From Alkalibacterium pelagium (GTDB lineage Bacteria > Bacillota > Bacilli > Lactobacillales > Carnobacteriaceae_A), in the NCBI RefSeq assembly GCF_900109325.1, contig NZ_FNZU01000004.1:62001-126000 (forward strand): a DNA stretch of 64,000 nucleotides. Direction: 5' to 3'. Numbering within the stretch: position 1 is the stretch's first letter; each line of letters starts with the position of its first letter. The notes under the pieces are model-generated. The model was not told where the DNA came from. It ran no database searches and saw only the letters and a list, made by a program, of their open reading frames with translations. The position numbers were made by a program, and so were the translations under genes. Positions 16,287 to 26,680 of this stretch are shown here, in pieces.

Positions 16287-17183
16287 TTAATAACGAGCTT
16301 CGTCAAACTGTGATAATACGTAGTCATAAAACAGCTGCTCGGAAGGCGTCAGCTGTCTGGTCGTGGGAGTGATCATACCCACACTTCTGCCCACATGAGG
16401 ATCGCTGACCGGAATACAGGTCAGAAAAGAGCTTTCGTGCTGAGTAATAGCGCTGTCCGGCAGCAAGGTTACACCTATCCCTGCAGCGACCATTCCTTTT
16501 ACGGCATCCATATCTTCCCCTTCCGTACTGACATGCGGGTCGAACCCTTCACGCCGGCATGCGTCGATCACCAGCTTTTCCAGAATATACCCCTTCGGAA
16601 AAAGTATGAAATTCTCCTGCTGCAGTTCCGCCATCTTGACGGATGTTTTGCCGGCCAGGCGGTGATGTCTCGGTACAAGCAGCAGCATTTTTTCGTAAAA
16701 CAGGCGGTCCCCTTTTATTGCAGGATCATCTGTGATGACGGGTCCCATAAAGGCAAGATTCAGCTCCCGACTTTTTACTGCATCGACAAGAAACTGATAG
16801 GACCCTTGTCTTAGATGAAACTGGACTGTCGGATAATTCTCATTAAATGTTCTCACGAGATGAGGCAGTAAGGTGGTCGCCAGGCTTGTCGGGAAGCCGA
16901 CTTTCACGATTCCGGACTCAGGTTTCTTATAGTCGTCCACTTGCTTTTTCAAGTGATCCACTTGATGCATGATGTCCCGGGCTTCTTTCAGTACGGTCTG
17001 ACCGATCGGAAGCAACTTGAGACTGCGACTGGCGCGCTCAAACAGTTCGACCCCCAGTTCGCCCTCCAGATTGCTGATCTGACGGCTCAATGCCGACTGA
17101 GCCACATTCAGGTTCTGGGCGGCCTCTGACATATGCTCGCGTTCCGCAACTTCTATAAAGTAGATAAGCTGTTTCAGTTCCAT
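16287..17183 (-). CDS. gltC: LysR-family regulator GltC
   Basis: A 298-residue LysR-type regulator closely resembling B. subtilis GltC. The winged helix is at about 1-60 (ELKQLIYFIEVAEREHMSEAA then VAQSALSRQISNLEGELGVELFER). It is followed by the linker helix and a two-lobed effector domain with VGFPTSLA and STEGEDMDAVKGMVAAGIGVTLLP. GltC activates glutamate synthase transcription according to the 2-oxoglutarate/glutamate balance. AAAGGAG precedes the ATG. It diverges from gltB across a 145-base intergenic region holding the target promoter, the classic gltC-gltAB layout. Confidence 0.92.
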   Translation of the reverse strand: MELKQLIYFIEVAEREHMSEAAQNLNVAQSALSRQISNLEGELGVELFERASRSLKLLPIGQTVLKEARDIMHQVDHLKKQVDDYKKPESGIVKVGFPTSLATTLLPHLVRTFNENYPTVQFHLRQGSYQFLVDAVKSRELNLAFMGPVITDDPAIKGDRLFYEKMLLLVPRHHRLAGKTSVKMAELQQENFILFPKGYILEKLVIDACRREGFDPHVSTEGEDMDAVKGMVAAGIGVTLLPDSAITQHESSFLTCIPVSDPHVGRSVGMITPTTRQLTPSEQLFYDYVLSQFDEARY

Positions 17184-17220
17184 CTGCTTCTCCTTTCTTT
17201 CCTTATTTATATCAAAAACA

Positions 17221-17273
17221 GATCATATCGATCAATTATATGTATTGTAAGCATAATTGCAAAGGATTACAAT
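17221..17273 (+). promoter_or_regulatory. gltB promoter and candidate GltC site
   Basis: -35 TTGTAA (17245-17250), a 17-base spacer and -10 TACAAT (17268-17273). A 7-bp inverted repeat, ATTGTAA/TTACAAT, spans exactly the two promoter elements. Just upstream lies a GATC-ATATC-GATC dyad at 17221-17233, positioned about where a LysR activator binds. Assignment to GltC is by position only. Confidence 0.6.
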
Positions 17274-17328
17274 AATAGGACACGATAAAACAGAATAAAG
17301 GGTCACTGACTAGTTAGGGGAGATAATA

Positions 17329-20300
17329 ATGGCTAGATTTAATTCTGTTATTCAGAAACAGGGCTTGTATACGCCACAGTTTGAACGGGACAACTGCGGC
17401 ATCGGGCTGTACGCAAATATGAAAGGCAAGAAAAGCCATGATATTGTAAAAAAAGGCATGGAACTGCTGATGCATTTGGACCATAGGGGAGGTCAGGGCA
17501 GCGATCCGCATACGGGGGATGGGTCCGGAGTCATGACCCAGATACCGGATGCTTTTTTCAGAAAGCAGATGACGAACAAGGTGCTTCCAGAATCTGGAAG
17601 ATACGGCGTGGGAATGATTTTCTTCCATCAGGGAGATGAGAATCAGGCTCAATGGGAAGCAGCAATCGACAAGCTGATCGAAGCGGAAGGTCAGACCGTC
17701 ATCGACTGGCGAACCGTACCGACCAATGCCCGCGAAATCGGTGTAAAGGCTCAGAAAACGGCGCCATACGTCAGGCAGATATTTGTCGGAATGGACGACT
17801 CACTGACTGATACGCTAGCTGTTGAACGCAAGCTCTATGTGATAAGGAAACAGGCAGAACAGCTGTCCGCTCAGAACGAACAGGCCTTCTATTTTCCTAG
17901 CTTTTCCAGCGAGACCATCGTTTATAAAGGTCTGCTGACATCGGGTCAAGTGGACCGATTTTATATGGATCTCCAGGATACGGACTATGCGTCGGCGTTT
18001 GCGCTGGTTCATTCACGATTCAGTACGAATACCATACCCAACTGGGAAAGAGCACACCCCAACCGTTATCTGATCCATAATGGGGAGATCAACACGCTAA
18101 GAGGCAACATCAACTGGATGAAAGCCAGAGAAAAAAGCTTCTTTTCAGAAGCGTTCGGGGAAGATCTGGAAAAAATCCTTCCCATTTTAGATGAGACAGG
18201 CAGCGATTCGTCTGTTCTGGATAATGCGCTTGAGTTCTTTACGCTAGCCGGCCGTTCCCTGGCGCATTCCGCGATGATGCTGATTCCCGAACCTTGGGAA
18301 AACAATCCAGATATGAGTGAGGCAAAACGAGCATTTTATCAGTATCACAGCACATTGATGGAGCCTTGGGACGGACCGACCTCCATTACATTTACAAACG
18401 GCAGACAGATTGCCGCTCTGCTGGACAGAAATGGTCTGCGACCGGCACGTTATTATGTCATGAAAGATGACACGATTATTTATGCTTCTGAAACTGGTGT
18501 CATAGATGTCGATGAAGCGGATATTGTATCTAAAGGAAGACTGAGTCCAGGAAATATGCTGATGATCGATCTGGAACAGGGACGAATCATACCGGACAAA
18601 GAGCTGAAAGATAGCATCATCAGTCAGGAACCTTACGCGGACTGGCTTGAAGAGCAGGTTGTTGAACTGGGAAATGATCTGGCCCATACAACTGAAAATG
18701 CTGAGCCTGTCGACCAGCTTGTGCAGAGGCAGAAGGCTCTCGGATACACGACAGAAGATATTGAGAAATACCTGAAACCTCTGATCAATCAAGGTAAAGA
18801 TCCAATCGGAGCAATGGGGATCGACACACCTCTAGCAGTTCTGTCAGACCGGCCGCAGTCGCTGTTTCTCTATTTCAAGCAGCTGTTTGCGCAAGTCACC
18901 AATCCACCGATCGATGCCTACAGGGAGCAGGTCGTCACGTCTACACTGACCTGGCTTGGTGCGGAAGGTAATCTTCTCCATAATTCGTCTAAAGAGAGCC
19001 ACCGGATCAGAGTGGACTCACCGATTCTCAGTCCACTGCAGTTCACTAGTCTCGCCCATATTGAGGAAAAAGGCTTTGACACTCTGACTGTCGATACGCT
19101 CTTCTCTGACGACTTGGAGAAAAGCCTGGCCCAGCTTCATGAGCTAGTAGAAACAGCGGTTGCTTCAGGTAAGGTGCTAATCGTTCTTTCGGATCAGCAA
19201 ATGAATGAAGACCAGGCGGCGATACCAACCCTTTTAGCTGTAAGCAGTGTCCACCAGTTTCTGGTGAGGAAAGGGTTACGGACAAAGGTCAGTCTGATTG
19301 CCGCGTGTGGAGAAGTAAGAGAGGTCCATCATTTTGCAGCGATGATCGGTTACGGAGCAGATGCGGTTTATCCTTATCTTGCTTATGAAACGATTCGTGA
19401 CGAAGTGAGTAAAGGGGAATTTCAAACATCTTATGAAGAGACCGTTGAACGCTACCGACAGGCATCTACTGAAGGTGTCATCAAGGTCATGTCCAAGATG
19501 GGCATCTCAACGGTTCAAAGTTATAGAGGGGCTCAGATATTCGAAGCTATTGGAATCAGTGAGACAGTCATTGCGGAACACTTTACCGGAACAGCCTCTC
19601 AAATCGATGGGATCGATTTAAAAACTATTGCTCGAGAAGCCAGAATGAGACATGAAGAGGGCTATCAGAATGACCTGTACCAGTCTCTGGACTCAGGAAG
19701 CGAGATGCAGTGGCGAAAAGGCGGGGAGCGGCACGTCTACAACCCGCTGTCTCTTCACAAGCTTCAATGGGCGGCCAGACGAGGAGACGAAACACTGTAT
19801 AAGCAGTATGCAGAAAACATCAATATTGGTCATAAAGGATTTATTCGACACTTATTTGACCTGACATCGGACCGTCAGCCTATTCCAATCGAAGAAGTTG
19901 AACCGATCGAAGCTCTGTTCAAACGATTCAAAACTGGCGCGATGTCGTTTGGATCGATCAGTCCAGAAGCCCATGAGACGCTGGCGATTGCCATGAACCG
20001 TCTGGGTGGCAAATCAAATTCTGGAGAAGGCGGGGAGGACCCGGCCCGTTTCCAGAGAGACGAGAATGGAGACTTGAGACGAAGTGCCATCAAGCAGGTC
20101 GCTTCAGGCCGTTTCGGTGTCAACAGTCACTATCTGGTCAACGCGGAAGAACTCCAGATCAAGATGGCCCAGGGAGCAAAACCCGGAGAAGGTGGGCAGT
20201 TGCCGGGTCAGAAAGTTTACCCGTGGATTGCTTCTGTCAGAAACTCTACACCAGGTGTCGGACTCATTTCACCTCCGCCTCATCATGATATTTATTCGAT

Positions 20301-21891
20301 CGAAGACCTGGCTCAACTGATTCATGATTTGAAAAATGCAAATCGTCACGCCAGAATCAGTGTCAAACTGGCTGCAAAAGCCGGGGTCGGCACAATCGCT
20401 TCTGGTGTAGCCAAAGGTAATGCGGATGTCATTTCGATTGTAGGTTACGACGGGGGAACGGGCGCTTCACCTAAAACAAGTATCCGTCATGCGGGACTGC
20501 CATGGGAACTGGGACTTGCCGAAACGCATCAGACCCTTCTGCTGAACGACTTAAGAGAACGTGTGACTCTTGAAACGGACGGCAAGCTTCTGACAGGACG
20601 AGACGTCATTTTGGCTGCTTTGATCGGTGCTGAGGAATACGGCTTTGCGACCGCACCTCTAGTTGTACTCGGTTGTGTGATGATGCGGGTCTGTCATCTG
20701 GATACCTGTCCTGTCGGCATTGCTACGCAGAATCCGGAACTCAGGAAGAAATTTATGGGAACACCGGAACATGTCATTCATTTCATGACCTTTATTGCAC
20801 AGGAAGTCAGAGAAATACTAGCTGAACTGGGTTACAGAAGTATCGATGAACTGATCGGCAGAACAGATTTGCTAAAGCTTGGAGAATGGGCAGGGAACCA
20901 CTGGAAAGCGTCTCAGCTGGACCTCAGCCGGATTCTGTTTCAGCCAAAAGGCAAGCAGCGACTAAATAAATCCAGTCAGAATCATAAAATCGATCAGTCT
21001 CTGGATATGACGACGATTCTTCCCAATGTAAAAGAAGCTGTTGTTTCAGGAAAACCAATCAGTCTGCATTTAAATATATCGAATATGAATCGGGTCATCG
21101 GAACGATCACAGGGAGCGAGATTTCGCTGTCAAATGGGGCAGACGGTTTACCTGAGGATACCATTACATTGAACTGTAAAGGGTCAGCCGGTCAAAGTGT
21201 CGGCGCATTTATTCCCAAAGGGATGACAATCATCGTCACTGGAGATGCCAATGACTATGTCGGCAAGGGCCTGTCCGGAGGTAAGCTCGTTGTTTCGGCC
21301 CCGGAAGAGGCTGCATATAGCGCCAGCGAGAACGTGATTGCCGGAAACGTCGCGTTCTATGGAGCGACTGACGGAGAAGGATACATCAACGGTCTTGCAG
21401 GAGAACGGTTTGCGGTCAGAAACAGTGGAGCCTCATTAGTTGTGGAAGGTATTGGAGACCACGGCTGTGAATACATGACCGGGGGTAGAGTCGCTGTTCT
21501 AGGAGAGGTCGGCAAGAATTTTGCAGCCGGCATGTCCGGAGGAGTCGCTTATGTCTGGAGTCCGGATCGGGAAGCCTTCAGTAGACGAGCCAATGGAGAA
21601 ATGGTTGACTTCGAACCGTTGACGGACGACGAGGACAAAAAGGAACTGAAAGAGATGATTCAGAAACATGTAGCGTACACTCATTCGACACGTGCTCTGG
21701 AAGTGCTGAATGATTGGGATGCAGCCGTCGATCAGTTTGTAAAGGTCATTCCAAGAGAGTACAAAGCGGTGACTGCACAAATCAGATCTTATGTGTCAGA
21801 AGGTTTATCTGAAGATGAAGCGGAACTGACGGTATTTATGGAGAAAAAAGAAGCTCAGAACAAAAAGGAACAGACCATTGTTCCAAGCTGA
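17329..21891 (+). CDS. gltB: glutamate synthase (NADPH) large subunit
   Basis: A 1520-residue alpha subunit (gltA in B. subtilis naming). A 22-residue propeptide is followed by Cys23 in ERDNCGIGL, the Ntn-amidohydrolase nucleophile that frees ammonia from glutamine. Next come the glutaminase domain (to about 430), a central domain, and the FMN-binding synthase barrel containing GGKSNSGEGGED, GQLPGQKV and PPHHDIYSIEDLAQLI. The 3Fe-4S cysteines lie in CVMMRVCHLDTCPVGIATQN (about 1118-1137). The C-terminal beta-helix has GGxxxV repeats. It makes glutamate from glutamine and 2-oxoglutarate. GGGGAG precedes the ATG; gltD follows after 26 bases. Confidence 0.97.
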   Translation: MARFNSVIQKQGLYTPQFERDNCGIGLYANMKGKKSHDIVKKGMELLMHLDHRGGQGSDPHTGDGSGVMTQIPDAFFRKQMTNKVLPESGRYGVGMIFFHQGDENQAQWEAAIDKLIEAEGQTVIDWRTVPTNAREIGVKAQKTAPYVRQIFVGMDDSLTDTLAVERKLYVIRKQAEQLSAQNEQAFYFPSFSSETIVYKGLLTSGQVDRFYMDLQDTDYASAFALVHSRFSTNTIPNWERAHPNRYLIHNGEINTLRGNINWMKAREKSFFSEAFGEDLEKILPILDETGSDSSVLDNALEFFTLAGRSLAHSAMMLIPEPWENNPDMSEAKRAFYQYHSTLMEPWDGPTSITFTNGRQIAALLDRNGLRPARYYVMKDDTIIYASETGVIDVDEADIVSKGRLSPGNMLMIDLEQGRIIPDKELKDSIISQEPYADWLEEQVVELGNDLAHTTENAEPVDQLVQRQKALGYTTEDIEKYLKPLINQGKDPIGAMGIDTPLAVLSDRPQSLFLYFKQLFAQVTNPPIDAYREQVVTSTLTWLGAEGNLLHNSSKESHRIRVDSPILSPLQFTSLAHIEEKGFDTLTVDTLFSDDLEKSLAQLHELVETAVASGKVLIVLSDQQMNEDQAAIPTLLAVSSVHQFLVRKGLRTKVSLIAACGEVREVHHFAAMIGYGADAVYPYLAYETIRDEVSKGEFQTSYEETVERYRQASTEGVIKVMSKMGISTVQSYRGAQIFEAIGISETVIAEHFTGTASQIDGIDLKTIAREARMRHEEGYQNDLYQSLDSGSEMQWRKGGERHVYNPLSLHKLQWAARRGDETLYKQYAENINIGHKGFIRHLFDLTSDRQPIPIEEVEPIEALFKRFKTGAMSFGSISPEAHETLAIAMNRLGGKSNSGEGGEDPARFQRDENGDLRRSAIKQVASGRFGVNSHYLVNAEELQIKMAQGAKPGEGGQLPGQKVYPWIASVRNSTPGVGLISPPPHHDIYSIEDLAQLIHDLKNANRHARISVKLAAKAGVGTIASGVAKGNADVISIVGYDGGTGASPKTSIRHAGLPWELGLAETHQTLLLNDLRERVTLETDGKLLTGRDVILAALIGAEEYGFATAPLVVLGCVMMRVCHLDTCPVGIATQNPELRKKFMGTPEHVIHFMTFIAQEVREILAELGYRSIDELIGRTDLLKLGEWAGNHWKASQLDLSRILFQPKGKQRLNKSSQNHKIDQSLDMTTILPNVKEAVVSGKPISLHLNISNMNRVIGTITGSEISLSNGADGLPEDTITLNCKGSAGQSVGAFIPKGMTIIVTGDANDYVGKGLSGGKLVVSAPEEAAYSASENVIAGNVAFYGATDGEGYINGLAGERFAVRNSGASLVVEGIGDHGCEYMTGGRVAVLGEVGKNFAAGMSGGVAYVWSPDREAFSRRANGEMVDFEPLTDDEDKKELKEMIQKHVAYTHSTRALEVLNDWDAAVDQFVKVIPREYKAVTAQIRSYVSEGLSEDEAELTVFMEKKEAQNKKEQTIVPS

Positions 21892-21917
21892 CCGATCAGC
21901 CGGAAAGGAGAAGGACT

Positions 21918-23414
21918 ATGGGAAAAAAGACAGGATTCATGGAAATTAATCGGGAATACGTCAAAGAACGGGACCCTAAAGAGCGCATTGAAGACTGGAA
22001 AGAGTACAAAAGTCGAATTCCGGATGATCAGGCTCAGCGTCAGGGAGCCAGGTGTATGGACTGTTCGATCCCCTATTGTTCCATGGGGACGACAATCGAT
22101 GGATCAACGACAGGGTGTCCGGTGTATAACCTTATACCGGAATGGAACGACCTGGTCTACAAAGGAAGGTGGAAAGACGCGCTGGATCGCCTTCTGAAAA
22201 CCAACAATTTTCCGGAATTTACTGGACGAGTCTGCCCGGCACCTTGCGAGGGCTCCTGTACGGTCGCCATTTCAGACGATGCCGTCGCAATCAAGGACAT
22301 AGAACGGTCCATTATCGACAAGGGATTCGAAATGGGCTGGATCCAGCCGAGAATCCCATCCAGTCGTACCGGTAAAGAAGTTGCCATCATCGGTTCAGGA
22401 CCGGCCGGACTGTCGGCGGCTGATCAGTTGAATCAGGTTGGTCATCAAGTCACTGTATTTGAAAAAAATTCAAGAGCAGGCGGCCTGCTGACATATGGTA
22501 TTCCAAACATGAAGCTGGAAAAACATGTGGTCCAGCGACGGATCGATCTGCTTGAAGAAGAAGGAATCCGATTCATTTTAAATACAGAAGTTGGAAAAGA
22601 TATCTCTGCTGAAGAGATCGAAGACCAGTTTGACTCCGTCATTGTCTGTACTGGTGCTGAAAAACCGTTCGACTTGCCTATTGACGGACGCGACTTAAAA
22701 GGGGTTCATTTCGCGATGGACTATTTGACTCAGTCAGTAAAAGAGACCATTGGAGAATCGGAGACGGACGAAGATCTTAATGCAAAAGGCAAAAACGTCA
22801 TCGTCATCGGTAGCGGCGATACGGGTGCCGACTGTGTAGCAACAGCCATAAGGCAAGGGGCAAAAAGCGTCACTCAGTTTGCCCGCAGTCTGCAGTTTCC
22901 CTTTAAGCGTGAAAATCTGAATGCCTGGCCGGCTTATCCAAAAGTATTTACATTAGAATACGGTCACGAAGAAGCAGAAAAGCTATATGGCAAAGACATC
23001 CGAGAATACCAGATTCAGACCAGAGCCTTTCTCGGAACGGAAGAAGGCGTGCTCAAGGGATTATACACTGAACGCGCCAGAAAAGTCAGAGATGAGGAAC
23101 GTCGGATCTTTGTCTATGAAGAAGTGCCGGATTCGGGACAGGAATGGGAAGCTGATCTGGTCCTGCTGGCCATTGGATTTGAGGGGGCAGAAAAGAACCT
23201 ACTTACTCAGTTCGGTATACAGACTGACAGAGGCGTCATCGATGCGGAATACGGCCGATTTGAAACGAGCCGAGAAGGAATCTTTGCGGCTGGAGACGCC
23301 AGACGCGGACAGAGTCTGATCGTCTGGGCGATCAATGAAGGCCGGGAAGCTGCGTATCAGGTTGACCAGTATCTGATGGGTAAAACGGTCCTTCCGACGG
23401 TCCTGACGGGCTAA
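21918..23414 (+). CDS. gltD: glutamate synthase (NADPH) small subunit
   Basis: A 498-residue beta subunit supplying electrons to GltB. The N-terminal region has the Fe-S cysteines ([12 protein letters not shown] near 55-63, and [11 protein letters not shown] near 102-112). The FAD-binding loop is [13 protein letters not shown] (about 159-171) and the NADPH loop is [13 protein letters not shown] (about 298-310). [17 protein letters not shown] closes the flavoprotein fold. AAAGGAG lies seven bases before the ATG. It forms a two-gene operon with gltB, ending in a terminator. Confidence 0.96.
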   Translation: MGKKTGFMEINREYVKERDPKERIEDWKEYKSRIPDDQAQRQGARCMDCSIPYCSMGTTIDGSTTGCPVYNLIPEWNDLVYKGRWKDALDRLLKTNNFPEFTGRVCPAPCEGSCTVAISDDAVAIKDIERSIIDKGFEMGWIQPRIPSSRTGKEVAIIGSGPAGLSAADQLNQVGHQVTVFEKNSRAGGLLTYGIPNMKLEKHVVQRRIDLLEEEGIRFILNTEVGKDISAEEIEDQFDSVIVCTGAEKPFDLPIDGRDLKGVHFAMDYLTQSVKETIGESETDEDLNAKGKNVIVIGSGDTGADCVATAIRQGAKSVTQFARSLQFPFKRENLNAWPAYPKVFTLEYGHEEAEKLYGKDIREYQIQTRAFLGTEEGVLKGLYTERARKVRDEERRIFVYEEVPDSGQEWEADLVLLAIGFEGAEKNLLTQFGIQTDRGVIDAEYGRFETSREGIFAAGDARRGQSLIVWAINEGREAAYQVDQYLMGKTVLPTVLTG

Positions 23415-23443
23415 TTGAGCTTAGAATAATTGAATAGTACACT

Positions 23444-23492
23444 AACACCGCCTAACTTTGATTGAAGAGTTAAAGATAGGCGGTGTTATTTG
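23444..23492 (+). terminator. terminator of gltBD
   Basis: An 11-bp perfect stem AACACCGCCTA (23444-23454) with TAGGCGGTGTT (23477-23487), an inner AACT/AGTT helix, and a T-rich tail. Confidence 0.8.
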
Positions 23493-24094
23493 TTAGGTGT
23501 TGTTGAGCATATCGTATAAGAAAATCGGGTATCGTAACGTATACTGTAATGAGGCTCGTTTTTTTAGACGCTAGGTTTGCTGGCACTCTAATGACGGGTG
23601 AGTATGCTGAAATATGAGATTTTAGGCGTACCTAAGGATGAGGTTAAGTTGAATTTACCGAAGTACAGTCATGTCAGGTAAGTCAGATGTACTTAAATAT
23701 ATCGAGTATATCATTATACAGATAATCATGACCACTCATTCTTCTGATGGGACAGAGTATGCCTAAGATCATCTTGTTTTGATACTATGAAAATAATTTA
23801 GTAACTGACTAGTCCTAAGGGCCTCACTCTTGGGTAGTCTGAAGGAAAATGTAGTCATCGACATAGTAAAAGATTTATAAAGTAGAAAACTCGAAAAAAC
23901 AACTTATGGGAGTTTTATTAAGACAAGCTGACTACTTAATACACCTTTCAAAGAATGAAAACTGTCATGTCTGATGCAGTGATGCGAGGGTAAAGCTCGT
24001 GTCATTCTTTAATTTTCTTAAATAAATTTTAAACAAGCTGATTTATACTGTATGAGAGTTAAGATAGAGAGAATGACGACAGGAGGACAATCGA
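23493..24094. other. 600-bp non-coding region upstream of mvaS
   Basis: No reading frame with a ribosome site is seen. Its 3' part contains a 9-bp inverted repeat, AAAGAATGA (23950-23958) with TCATTCTTT (24002-24010), enclosing a CGAG/CTCG helix and followed by an AT/T-rich stretch. It could be a terminator or a structured mvaS leader. The AT-rich run near 24020-24060 could hold the mvaS promoter. The rest is unassigned. Confidence 0.4.
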
Positions 24095-25264
24095 TTGGAT
24101 ATAGGAATTGATAAGATTGGATTTTATACACCAAACGTTTATGTAGATATGGAGAAATTAGCAGAGGTCAGAGGTGTCGATCCTGCTAAGTATACGATCG
24201 GTATTGGTCAGGAAAAGATGGCTATTGCCCCACTGCATCACGACTCGGTCAGTATGGCGGCAAATGCAGCGTTATCTATTTTAGATGATGAAGACAAAGC
24301 ATCTATCGACTTTGTCTTGTTTGGGTCAGAGTCAGGTGTCGATCACTCCAAGTCTGGTGCCGTATGGGTCCATCAGCTGACAGGCATTCAGAAAAATGCG
24401 CGTTGTGTTGAGCTGAAACAGGCCTGTTACGGAGCGACTGCAGGAATCAAGATGGCAATGGGACATATTGCATTGAATCCTGAAAGTAAAGTACTCGTTT
24501 TAGGTGCGGATATTGCAAAATACGGCCTGAAAACTGGTGGAGAACCGACCCAGGGAGCTGGAGCTGTTGCGATGGTTCTTTCACAGAACCCTCGAGTCTT
24601 GTCACTGGATAATGACAGTGCGTCAATGACGAAAGATATTTCTGATTTCTGGCGCCCATTGTATTCAGATTATGCCTTTGTGGACGGGAAATTTTCTAAT
24701 GAAGCTTACTTGAGCTTCCTGAAAGAAGTATGGAACAACTATAAAGAACAGACTAATCGTGAATTGAGCGATTTTGAAGCGATGTGCTTCCACCTGCCAT
24801 ATACTAAGATGGGTAAGAAAGCGATTCTCGCACTGACTGAAGACGCAGACGACAGTGAAACGAAGCGCCTGATGAACTCTTATCACGACAGCATCTACTA
24901 CAATAAGCAAGTAGGGAATGTCTACACTGGCTCTTTATATTTGAGTCTTCTGTCACTATTGGAACAGGGACCTGAACTGGAAGAAGGCGCACGTATCGGA
25001 TTGTTCAGTTACGGTTCCGGAGCGGTAGGTGAATTCTTCAGTGGGGTAGTCAAGCCTGATTATAAACAGTTCCTGAATAAAGAAGCGCATGAATCTGTGC
25101 TTGATGATCGTCGCGAGCTGTCTATTGATGAATACGAAACGATTCTTGAACAGGCGCTGCCTAAAGACGGATCAGATGTGGACATCGATAATGAACAGGT
25201 CAATGTAGGAAAGGCTCATTTAGCTGCTATTAAAGAAAATATTCGTGTGTACGCTGTAAAATAA
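24095..25264 (+). CDS. mvaS: hydroxymethylglutaryl-CoA synthase
   Basis: A 389-residue thiolase-fold enzyme of the mevalonate route, condensing acetyl-CoA with acetoacetyl-CoA to HMG-CoA for isoprenoid synthesis. The catalytic Cys111 lies in ELKQACYGATAGIKMA. Other family features are GSESGVDHSKSGAVWVHQLTG near 71-91, the HLPYTKMGKKA region with the catalytic His near 230, and GSGAVGEFFSG near the end. The start is TTG, set by AGGAGG eight bases upstream. The mevalonate pathway points to Lactobacillales or staphylococci rather than Bacillus. It is monocistronic with a terminator. Confidence 0.95.
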   Translation: MDIGIDKIGFYTPNVYVDMEKLAEVRGVDPAKYTIGIGQEKMAIAPLHHDSVSMAANAALSILDDEDKASIDFVLFGSESGVDHSKSGAVWVHQLTGIQKNARCVELKQACYGATAGIKMAMGHIALNPESKVLVLGADIAKYGLKTGGEPTQGAGAVAMVLSQNPRVLSLDNDSASMTKDISDFWRPLYSDYAFVDGKFSNEAYLSFLKEVWNNYKEQTNRELSDFEAMCFHLPYTKMGKKAILALTEDADDSETKRLMNSYHDSIYYNKQVGNVYTGSLYLSLLSLLEQGPELEEGARIGLFSYGSGAVGEFFSGVVKPDYKQFLNKEAHESVLDDRRELSIDEYETILEQALPKDGSDVDIDNEQVNVGKAHLAAIKENIRVYAVK

Positions 25265-25277
25265 AATGATTAACGAG

Positions 25278-25307
25278 AAGCACCGGCTGAAAAGTCAGTG
25301 CTTTTTT
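25278..25307 (+). terminator. terminator of mvaS
   Basis: Stem AAGCAC/GTGCTT with a partly paired interior and six T residues. Confidence 0.75.
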
Positions 25308-25697
25308 GACTGTTTTTCAAAATTATATATTCCTTATGTGATTTTTTGATCACCTGTTTCGTAAGCTATGCGTATAAAAAGTAAACCTTTCACCAGTGAA
25401 ATATTAACTAAGGCAGTCGACCACTTTTAAAATAAACAGATGTATTATTTTTTATATGTCGACTCATTAATTGTGAACAAAAAAATAAACTAGTAAACAA
25501 GGACCTGTTTTCGGGTGAAGTTTGGATTAGATTACACGAAAGTTGGTATAAAGAACGTTCTAAGGTAGCATGATTATAAGGAAAGTCATCGGTATTTGAT
25601 GTTTTAATAGGTAGGCTATTGACGGAATATGTGAATTCGTGCAGAATAATGGGGAGTTACAGCATAGAAGAATAGATGTATTGGAAGGAATGGATCA
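25308..25697. other. 390-bp leader/gap before the first phnD
   Basis: AT-rich, no gene. A weak promoter-like TTGACG is at about 25619. Unlike the region before the second phnD (31096), I find no 11-bp-phased TTTACA repeats on either strand. A long-range TCGAC/GTCGA inverted repeat is present near 25415-25465. No known riboswitch was recognised. Confidence 0.4.
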
Positions 25698-26609
25698 ATG
25701 AAAAAGTTAAAAGGCTTATTTATCGGATTGAGCGCAGGCCTACTTATGACTGCATGTGGTACTGAAACGGCTGATACAGATACAGAATCAGATGGGGTAG
25801 AGGAAGTCGAAGAACTGGTACTCGGCTATTTCCCCTCAGCCGATGTGGCGAATATGGCAGAATCGGCGAGACCACTTGAAGAGTACTTGTCTGACCAGCT
25901 GGGTATTCCGGTAACAGGCGAGGTGATGACAGACTACACGGGTCTGATTGAGGCGATGCGTAACAAGAATGCTGATGTGGCCTTCCTGCCACCTTTTGCC
26001 TATGTGCAGGCTGAAGAAAGAGCGAATGCAGAAGTGCTTCTGAAGGCCATTCGTGATGGATCTGACTCTTATGTTGCTCAATATAATGTTGCGGCTGACT
26101 CAGATATTGATTCAATTGACGATCTGATCGAATCTGAAGGGCTTGTCTGGGCATTTACCGATTATACATCAACATCAGGATATCTGTTCCCGGCCCAGCA
26201 GATGATGGATCTTGGCGTAGACGATCTGGATACTCACTTTACTCAAATCGATGTCGGCGCGCACGATACGGCATTACTTTCAGTTCTTGATGGTCAGGCA
26301 GATTTCGCAACGACTTTTGAAGATGCCCGTGTACGCCTTGAAGATGAGATTCCGGACATTTTCGAACAGATCAGAGTCATTGGAACCACAGAAGAAATAC
26401 CCAACGCCACATTGTCAGTTCGAAGTGACCTGTCTGAAGACCTAAAAGAGAGAATCGAAAATGCATTTCTGAATATGAATGATGACCCTGATATGCTGGA
26501 AGTCCTGGCAGATGTCTATAACTGGGAAGGGTTCGCTCCAGCTGAATCGGAAGATTATGATGTTGTCCGGGATGTATACAGTCAGTTTGAGGACTTAATC
26601 GAGGAATAA
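25698..26609 (+). CDS. PhnD-like phosphonate/phosphite-binding lipoprotein (locus 1)
   Basis: A 303-residue periplasmic-binding-type lipoprotein. The signal peptide ends with lipobox MTAC (Cys20) and is followed by an acidic linker. The PhnD family pattern is clear: LVLGYFPSADVANMAE, then LEEYLSDQLGIPV, the DVAFLPPFAYV segment, a YTSTSGYLFPAQQMM region that would hold the anion, and ATTFEDARVRL. It should deliver phosphonate, phosphite or a related anion to the PhnC-E-E proteins encoded about 1.2 kb downstream. Those are separated from it by a terminator and a reverse gene. GGAAGGA precedes the ATG. Confidence 0.85.
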   Translation: MKKLKGLFIGLSAGLLMTACGTETADTDTESDGVEEVEELVLGYFPSADVANMAESARPLEEYLSDQLGIPVTGEVMTDYTGLIEAMRNKNADVAFLPPFAYVQAEERANAEVLLKAIRDGSDSYVAQYNVAADSDIDSIDDLIESEGLVWAFTDYTSTSGYLFPAQQMMDLGVDDLDTHFTQIDVGAHDTALLSVLDGQADFATTFEDARVRLEDEIPDIFEQIRVIGTTEEIPNATLSVRSDLSEDLKERIENAFLNMNDDPDMLEVLADVYNWEGFAPAESEDYDVVRDVYSQFEDLIEE

Positions 26610-26618
26610 GTGGAATAA

Positions 26619-26677
26619 AAAAATCTGTCGGTATGCGTGACTCTATTACAAGAGGCTGCAGATGCCGGCAGATTTTT
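26619..26677. terminator. bidirectional terminator between phnD1 and the DUF554 gene
   Basis: Outer arms AAAAATCTGTCGG (26619-26631) and CCGGCAGATTTTT (26665-26677). A/T runs on both sides allow use by both convergent genes. It separates phnD1 from its presumed partner genes. Confidence 0.8.
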
Positions 26678-26680
26678 CGT

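Noticed and set aside
18244-18792. Antisense open frames within gltB
   Set aside because: They lie fully inside a highly conserved enzyme gene and have no ribosome sites or family resemblance.
25308-25697. Pho box before the first phnD
   Set aside because: TTTACT-, TTTATT- and TTCACA-like words occur on the minus strand near 25485-25505, but their spacing is not 10-11 bases.
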